Assembly (NCBI RefSeq): GCF_010731795.1
Contig: NZ_AP022591.1
Coordinates: forward strand, 3,472,001 to 3,536,000
From: Mycolicibacterium celeriflavum
GTDB lineage: Bacteria > Actinomycetota > Actinomycetes > Mycobacteriales > Mycobacteriaceae
Direction: 5' to 3'
DNA length: 64,000 bases
Shown here: positions 59,194-64,000 of the stretch, in pieces
Layout: the number at the start of each line of letters is the position of its first letter
Numbering within the stretch: the stretch's first letter is position 1
Translations under genes and position numbers: made by a program
Notes under the pieces: model-generated
Told to the model about the DNA's origin: nothing
The model's database searches: none
The model's input: the letters and a program-made list of their open reading frames with translations, nothing else

Positions 59194-60156
59194 GTGGCGC
59201 GTTGGCATCTTGGGCATGTCGAGGGCATCTCGTGGGCGCAGAACGGAGTTGTTTCACGTCGCCAAATTCTGGCCGCAGCCGGCACCGATGACGACATCGC
59301 CCGATTGCTGCGCCGTCGCGAATTGACCTACGTCCACCGAGGCGTCTACGTGAACCACAGCGGCCGCCTCACGCAGGAGCAGCGTCACTGGGCCGCGGTG
59401 CAGGCGTTCTGGCCCGCCGCGTTGGCACATGCGTCGGCGCTGCCCGATCCGCCGACGACGGTCGTGCACGTCGCCGTTGACCAGGCGCGCAATCTGCACC
59501 CGTTGCCACGAATCGTGCTGCACCGGACGCCCGACTTCGAGCAACGCGCCGAACTCGACCGCAGCCCGCCGGCAATTCGCTTGGAGCACGCGCTGATTGA
59601 CGTGGCGAGCAGGGAACTTCACGACGAGCACCTCGCGGACGCATTCGCCGTACTCGCGCGGGTGTGTGCCACGCGGCGGACCACCCCCCAGCGGATATTG
59701 GTGACGCTGGCGACTCGCCAACGTGTTTCCGGTCGGCGCACGCTGGAGGCAATGCTCACCGATCTTCGAGACGGCGCATGCTCGGTGCTGGAGCGCGGCT
59801 ACCTGCACACAGTCGAGCGCGCCCACGGGTTGCCGCGAGGGCAGCGTCAGACTCGAAGCACCGCGACCGGCCGGTCCACCTTCCAGGATGTGCGCTACCC
59901 CCGACAAGGGGTGGTGGTCGAACTCGACGGCCGCGCGTTTCACGATTCGCCGCAGGACCGCGATCGCGATGCACTTCGTGATCTCGCGGAGCTGAGCCGG
60001 TCAGACCTCGTCACAATCCGGCTGACCTACGGACTCGTCTTCGGCGATGCATGCCGCACTGCCCTCCTGATCGGTGACGTGCTCCGTCGCCGCGGCTGGG
60101 CCGGTGGGCTGCGAAGCTGCCCGAAGTGCCCACCCGTGATCGCGTTAGCGGGTTGA
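59194..60156 (+). CDS. AbiEi-like / DUF559 solo protein inserted between embC and embA
   Basis: About 320 residues from a GTG at 59194; a TTG at 59158 is possible. The N-terminal part (SRRQILAAAGTDDDIARLL, ELTYVHRGVYVNHSG) is the winged-helix domain of type IV AbiEi antitoxins. The C-terminal 90 residues (VVVELDGRAFHDSPQDRDRD, then TIRLTYGLVFGD) are a DUF559/Vsr-like PD-(D/E)XK nuclease fold. Such solo genes are widespread in mycobacteria without an adjacent AbiEii toxin, and none is present here. Function unknown. It is antisense to the emb genes, and its stop codon lies inside the second direct repeat. Confidence 0.8.
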   Translation: MARWHLGHVEGISWAQNGVVSRRQILAAAGTDDDIARLLRRRELTYVHRGVYVNHSGRLTQEQRHWAAVQAFWPAALAHASALPDPPTTVVHVAVDQARNLHPLPRIVLHRTPDFEQRAELDRSPPAIRLEHALIDVASRELHDEHLADAFAVLARVCATRRTTPQRILVTLATRQRVSGRRTLEAMLTDLRDGACSVLERGYLHTVERAHGLPRGQRQTRSTATGRSTFQDVRYPRQGVVVELDGRAFHDSPQDRDRDALRDLAELSRSDLVTIRLTYGLVFGDACRTALLIGDVLRRRGWAGGLRSCPKCPPVIALAG

Positions 60157-60188
60157 TCCCCGGCACCAGGTGCATGCAATCCACCCGG
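60151..60188. repeat. 38-bp direct repeat, copy 2
   Basis: Begins GGTTGATCCCCGGCACCAGG and matches copy 1 (59087-59124) at about 33 of 38 bases in the same orientation. It contains the stop codon of the AbiEi-like gene and the same GCACCAGGTGC core; the outer palindrome arms are less perfect here. Confidence 0.75.
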
Positions 60189-60213
60189 TAGTGCCACAAA
60201 ACCTCGCAGAACG

Positions 60214-63200
60214 TCAGGAAAGGCGAAGCGGTGCCGGGCTCCACAGCCCGCTGCGTGTCGCCGTGCCCAGGTCCAGCCGGGCCGGTTCTGCGTTCGGGTA
60301 CCACGGCGTGAGCTGCTGCAGCGAACCCCAGTCCCGGAACCAGTCGTCCTCGAGGTAGGTCGGCACCGTCGTGGCGCGCACGAGTAGTTCGGTGATGCCG
60401 AGCGGCCCGCCGCCGAGGTAGTCCATCACCGGGGAGTTCGCCTCGGCGCCGAACCGGTCGGGCAGGATCCGCCACTTCGGCACCTCGATGACGCCGTTCT
60501 CGTGTCCGAACGGCCGCTGGCAGGGGAAGGCCAAACCGACCAGCCAGTCGAGCAGCACTGGGTCGGAGGAGCCGACGACGTCCTGCAGAGTGCGCAGCTT
60601 CGGGATCCGCGGGGGCGTCAACGCGATCCAGTGCTGCGGGTCGAGGTCGTCGTCGGTGGCGACCAGGCGGATCTGGGTGGCCTCCCGCGGAATCGCGGCC
60701 ATCGGCGCCCGCAGGTTGCGCCACGCGGGTGCGGCGCCGACATCGGCAAACCCCAGCGCGCCACCGGGTTCGTCGTCGCGGGCCTGGGCGTCGGTGGCCC
60801 ACTGCACGACGACCTCGCCGGGATCGAAGCGGCCCGCCGCCGCGACCACCAGCAGCGGCCCGGCCTCGTCGCGCGAGGGCAGGCGGTACCAGGCCGAGCG
60901 CAACTGCGCCGGCTGCTGTGTGCCCGGACGCCAGCTGCCCATCACCGGTGTGCGGGCGGGATCCAGGTCGTAGGGGAGCCGGGCGCGCGAGCCGTTGACG
61001 CCCGCGGCGGCCGTGGTGCCGCCTTCGGTGCCGCCGTTGCCGGCCTCGTCGGTGTCGGTGTCGGTGTCGGCGAAGTTGGTGGAGGTGCCCTCTCCGCTCA
61101 TCGCCTCGTCGGCGGAGACGTCGGTGGGAATTCCGTTGGGGCCGAAGCCCTGTGCGGTGACCGCGCCCAGCGCCTCACCGACCGGCGTTCCGACGGGGGC
61201 CAGCAGGCCGGCGTTCGGATTCTCCTCGACGAGCACGTCCTCGGCCATCCCGCACGTCTTACCGGTGAGAGCTTCGAGGTTGGAGCGGCCGACGCTCCAC
61301 GCCGGGTACTGGTCGACCATCGCCAGCGTCAGCGAGACCACCTCGAACACCACGACCAGCCAGGTCGCAACGGCCAACGGCGACTGCATGATGCGCTGCC
61401 ATCGACGTGGTGGTCCCGGCGGCGACGCGTCGCGCCCGGAGAAGTGGAACCACGCCGCCGCGAGCAGCGCCAACACGGAGAGCCCGAGCAGGAAGGTGCT
61501 GAAGCCGAACTTCCACTCCGGCATCTGATTCGACCACGGCACCCCGAAATTGGAGACGTACCACCAGCCGTTGACGGTGGCGAACGACAGCGCCATCGCG
61601 AACAGCACGGCGGCGGCGAACACCGATCGGTTACGCCTCGAGCGCATCGCGGTCACGGTGACGGCGACCGCAGCCAACGCGCCCAGCGAGCCGGCCAACC
61701 CGGCGAACACGCCGAAGTGATGCGTCCATTTGGTGGGGGTGAACATCATCGCCAGGAACGAGATCACCGTGATGCCGATGATGCGGCGACTCGGCCCCAG
61801 CGCGGTACCGGGAATCTTGAACTTGCGCAACGACATCGCCACCGACACGGCCAGCGCCAGCAGCAGCGTGAGCACCGCGAACCGTCGTGCGACCGAACCG
61901 TCCGGGCTCAGCGTGAACAGCCGCTCGTAGCGGATGTGTTCGTCGAACCAGCTCAGGCTCGGCCCGACCGCGGACTTGAACGTGCTGGCCTGCAGTTCGG
62001 CGGCCAGCGTCTGGTCCCGGAAGATCAAGATGATCGTGACGGTGGCGGCGGCCAGAATCGGCGCCAGCAGGGCAAGATATCCGAAACGCGAGACATGCGC
62101 GGCGACAATGGTTTTCAGCGGGCCGACGGCAACCAGCAGCGCGCCGACCGCGGCGATGCCGGTCGGGCCGGAGAACAGCGTGAGCGCGCCGATGATGACC
62201 GCGATCGCGACCGGCAGCAGCCTGCTCGTGGCGACCCCGCGCTCGACCGAGCACCAGGTGAGCAGGATGCCGAGCGCGATGATCGGTTCGGGGCGCAGGC
62301 CGTTGTTCAGCGGCAGCCAGAACGCCAGGAACAGACCCGCCGCCGTCCACGCCGCCGCGGGGGTGGACTTGACCGCGTGGCCCAGGCGCGGGATCACCTC
62401 GCGGCTGATCACCCACCAGCACGCCAGCGCCATCACCAGAGTCGGCAGCCGCATCCACACGCTGTGCGTGCTGACGTGCGCCCACAGCGCCAGCAGGTCG
62501 TAGTACCAACCGAACGGCGCTTCGGGAGTGCCGAACCAGCGGTAGTAGTTGGCCATGTATCCGGCCTGCTCGGAGACCCGGGCCATGGTCAGGATGTAGC
62601 CGTCGTCGGCGGTGTTGGCGCCGACGAAGTGCCACCACACCAGCACCGCGGCGACCAGCCCGTCCAGCGGCCGCAGCGTCCACCACCGGGGCGGCAGGAA
62701 CCGCTTGGCCCGGCGGCCGTCCGCGGTGTCGAGAAGATGAAGCGCGGCCAACGCGATTACGGTCATCGCCACCCCGACGATCATCGCGAGCGTCTTGAGC
62801 AGGGTCGGTGATGTGCTGTACCGCGAATCGAGGGTCGCGGAGAACTCCAGTCCCGGCGACGCAGGACCGCTCAGATCGGTGAAGACCCCGACAATCTGCG
62901 GCCGGAAGTCGTAGCCGCCGCGCTCCCCGCGCAGCGGTTCCCCGGGGTCCCGATCGTCAGGGCCCTGCACCAGGCCGACGAACTCGCCGGTCACCTTGTC
63001 GGCGCGCGCGGTGAAGGTGAGCCGCTGGCACTGCGGGCTGAGCACCTGATCCAGCGGGGCGCTGATCACCGGGGTGTTGCGCACGATCACCAGTAGGTCG
63101 TTGTTCACCCGCTCGATGAGCAGTCCGCGGTCGACGGCCTTGGGCGCCTGCTTGGGCACGGTGGACAGCAGCACCGTGCGGCCGCGGTTCTCCGGCCGGG

Positions 63201-63438
63201 CCAGGTCTGCCGCCGCGCGGCACGGCACGCTGATTTCCAGGTCGGTCGCGACGTAGCCGATGAGCGGTGCGTTCACGCTCTGCAGCACGCCGTTCTGCGG
63301 CCAGTTCAGCTGCGCGGTCGTCTGCGTGACCGGTAACAACGGGGTCGCGATCGCGAGCAGGGCCCCCAGCAACCCGGCGACGATGGCAATCAGCCGCACG
63401 GTCCGATGGTTGGACCCGACCCCGGCTTCACCGACCAC
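60214..63438 (-). CDS. embC: Arabinosyltransferase EmbC
   Basis: 1074 residues (1094 in M. tuberculosis) from a GTG at 63438, 11 bp after the aftA stop; the longer open frame to 63648 overlaps aftA. TADDGYILTMARVSEQAGY is the catalytic loop, and the layout is the same GT-C plus external sugar-binding lobes as the other Emb proteins. EmbC makes the arabinan of lipoarabinomannan, unlike EmbA/EmbB. It is translated right behind aftA. Its 3' side carries a 38-bp repeat and the oppositely oriented AbiEi-like gene instead of running straight into embA. Confidence 0.97.
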   Translation of the reverse strand: MVGEAGVGSNHRTVRLIAIVAGLLGALLAIATPLLPVTQTTAQLNWPQNGVLQSVNAPLIGYVATDLEISVPCRAAADLARPENRGRTVLLSTVPKQAPKAVDRGLLIERVNNDLLVIVRNTPVISAPLDQVLSPQCQRLTFTARADKVTGEFVGLVQGPDDRDPGEPLRGERGGYDFRPQIVGVFTDLSGPASPGLEFSATLDSRYSTSPTLLKTLAMIVGVAMTVIALAALHLLDTADGRRAKRFLPPRWWTLRPLDGLVAAVLVWWHFVGANTADDGYILTMARVSEQAGYMANYYRWFGTPEAPFGWYYDLLALWAHVSTHSVWMRLPTLVMALACWWVISREVIPRLGHAVKSTPAAAWTAAGLFLAFWLPLNNGLRPEPIIALGILLTWCSVERGVATSRLLPVAIAVIIGALTLFSGPTGIAAVGALLVAVGPLKTIVAAHVSRFGYLALLAPILAAATVTIILIFRDQTLAAELQASTFKSAVGPSLSWFDEHIRYERLFTLSPDGSVARRFAVLTLLLALAVSVAMSLRKFKIPGTALGPSRRIIGITVISFLAMMFTPTKWTHHFGVFAGLAGSLGALAAVAVTVTAMRSRRNRSVFAAAVLFAMALSFATVNGWWYVSNFGVPWSNQMPEWKFGFSTFLLGLSVLALLAAAWFHFSGRDASPPGPPRRWQRIMQSPLAVATWLVVVFEVVSLTLAMVDQYPAWSVGRSNLEALTGKTCGMAEDVLVEENPNAGLLAPVGTPVGEALGAVTAQGFGPNGIPTDVSADEAMSGEGTSTNFADTDTDTDEAGNGGTEGGTTAAAGVNGSRARLPYDLDPARTPVMGSWRPGTQQPAQLRSAWYRLPSRDEAGPLLVVAAAGRFDPGEVVVQWATDAQARDDEPGGALGFADVGAAPAWRNLRAPMAAIPREATQIRLVATDDDLDPQHWIALTPPRIPKLRTLQDVVGSSDPVLLDWLVGLAFPCQRPFGHENGVIEVPKWRILPDRFGAEANSPVMDYLGGGPLGITELLVRATTVPTYLEDDWFRDWGSLQQLTPWYPNAEPARLDLGTATRSGLWSPAPLRLS

Positions 63439-63449
63439 GGGGTTCGATC

Positions 63450-64000
63450 CTAATTGGGCTGCCGAATCGCCAGCACGAATGGGCCGATGGTGGACACCTG
63501 GAAGCGCGGGTCGTCGAACAGCGCCTCGTCGAGTGCGACGTGATAGCGGCGCACGTTCGGCTGGTTGGGATAGACGTCCGATGCCAGCCGCAGCGTGTAG
63601 GTGTCGTCGGCGCCGCGGCGCATCAGAAACACCGTCGGGGGCTCCCACGGCAGCGTGTCGAGCGCCTCGATGAACTGGTCGGCGTCGGTCAGCGTCGCCC
63701 AGCCCTCGATGGCTTCGGCCCGCTTTTCGAACTGCGCCAGCGGGTTCGCGTAGTGCGACGTCAGCCCTTGGAAGCCGTAGTAGGGGTAGTACGACAGAAA
63801 GCTGTAGTCCGCGGTCAGCACGACGGTCTCGTCGCGCGGCCGGCCGGTCACCTCGGTGATCTTCGCGTCGATCTCGCGGTAGTAGCGCTCGGCGCCTGGC
63901 GGCCGCCGGTCGGCGCGCTGACCGTAGCCGTCGGTGTCGGTGTAGGCGACGATGATGTCGGAGCGCAGCACGTCGGGGATGTCCTGGCTGAACGTCACGG
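63450..64000 (-). CDS. aftA: Priming arabinofuranosyltransferase AftA, C-terminal part
   Basis: The last 183 or so residues of a longer protein whose 5' end is off the right edge; the first codon inside the window is internal. The visible part is the soluble external C-terminal domain ([34 protein letters not shown], ending FVLAIRQPN). AftA adds the first arabinofuranose to galactan. The position immediately before embC (Rv3792-Rv3793 order) and the sequence style support the call; the membrane catalytic half is not in view. Confidence 0.88.
   Translation of the reverse strand, partial: VTFSQDIPDVLRSDIIVAYTDTDGYGQRADRRPPGAERYYREIDAKITEVTGRPRDETVVLTADYSFLSYYPYYGFQGLTSHYANPLAQFEKRAEAIEGWATLTDADQFIEALDTLPWEPPTVFLMRRGADDTYTLRLASDVYPNQPNVRRYHVALDEALFDDPRFQVSTIGPFVLAIRQPN

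Noticed and set aside
60502..62811. Plus-strand open frame of 769 codons opposite embC
   Set aside because: Antisense shadow caused by high GC; product is compositionally biased.

Overview
The window is chromosomal DNA of a mycobacterium. It is very GC-rich, and from about 1.4 kb to the right edge it follows the arabinogalactan/mycolate chromosomal region that in M. tuberculosis runs from Rv3853 to Rv3792. A nickel superoxide dismutase, a Mn-type riboswitch, a glutamate-receptor-like channel and several accessory genes point to an environmental Mycobacterium/Mycolicibacterium rather than the tuberculosis complex. Family names and Rv numbers come from recognising the proteins from memory, not from a search.

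Left part (1-22 kb): a truncated DUF222/HNH gene; rraA; a TipA-type MerR regulator with its own 19-bp-spacer operator; an H-NS-like Lys/Ala-rich membrane-anchored protein (Rv3852 type); a copC-copD pair; the Rv3850-type protein; an ImmA-type metallopeptidase with an overlapping membrane-protein gene, convergent to espR; a TMEM165/GDT1 cation exporter behind a yybP-ykoY riboswitch; divergent sodX/sodN; a 51-residue membrane protein behind two CRP-like sites; DUF4328-glpQ1; an IdeR-box-controlled DUF2470-CPBP-LCP group; pheA and a phosphatase; the Rv3836/Rv3835 pair; and serS.

Middle part (21-39 kb): a PH-like protein and an MBL-Rieske fusion; a kinase-like protein; two acyltransferases and a HAD hydrolase; a peptidoglycan-recognition amidase; and erp. 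Then comes the tightly overlapping galactan/decaprenyl-phospho-arabinose block glf-glfT2-Rv3807c-ubiA-aftB, followed by fbpA, fbpD, a lipoprotein and culp6.

Right part (39-64 kb): fadD32-pks13-accD4 condense and activate the mycolate chains. A small accessory segment follows (glutamate-receptor-like channel and an MBL hydrolase gene broken by an ISL3-family insertion), bracketed by two inverted copies of a 61-bp palindromic repeat. The minus-strand arabinosyltransferase cluster aftA-embC-embA-embB comes last. An AbiEi/DUF559-type gene sits on the opposite strand between embC and embA, associated with two 38-bp direct repeats.

Functionally, most of the window builds the mycolyl-arabinogalactan layer. 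Glf and GlfT2 make galactan; UbiA, Rv3807c and AftA/AftB/Emb proteins supply and polymerise arabinose; FadD32, Pks13 and AccD4 make mycolates; and Ag85 proteins attach them. The accessory insertions sit between conserved blocks. The best leads for closer study are the riboswitch, the IS insertion with its start-codon hairpin, the ImmA/membrane-protein/EspR neighbourhood, the Pro-to-Tyr Ni-SOD, the two-repeat AbiEi-like insertion, and the glutamate-receptor-like channel.
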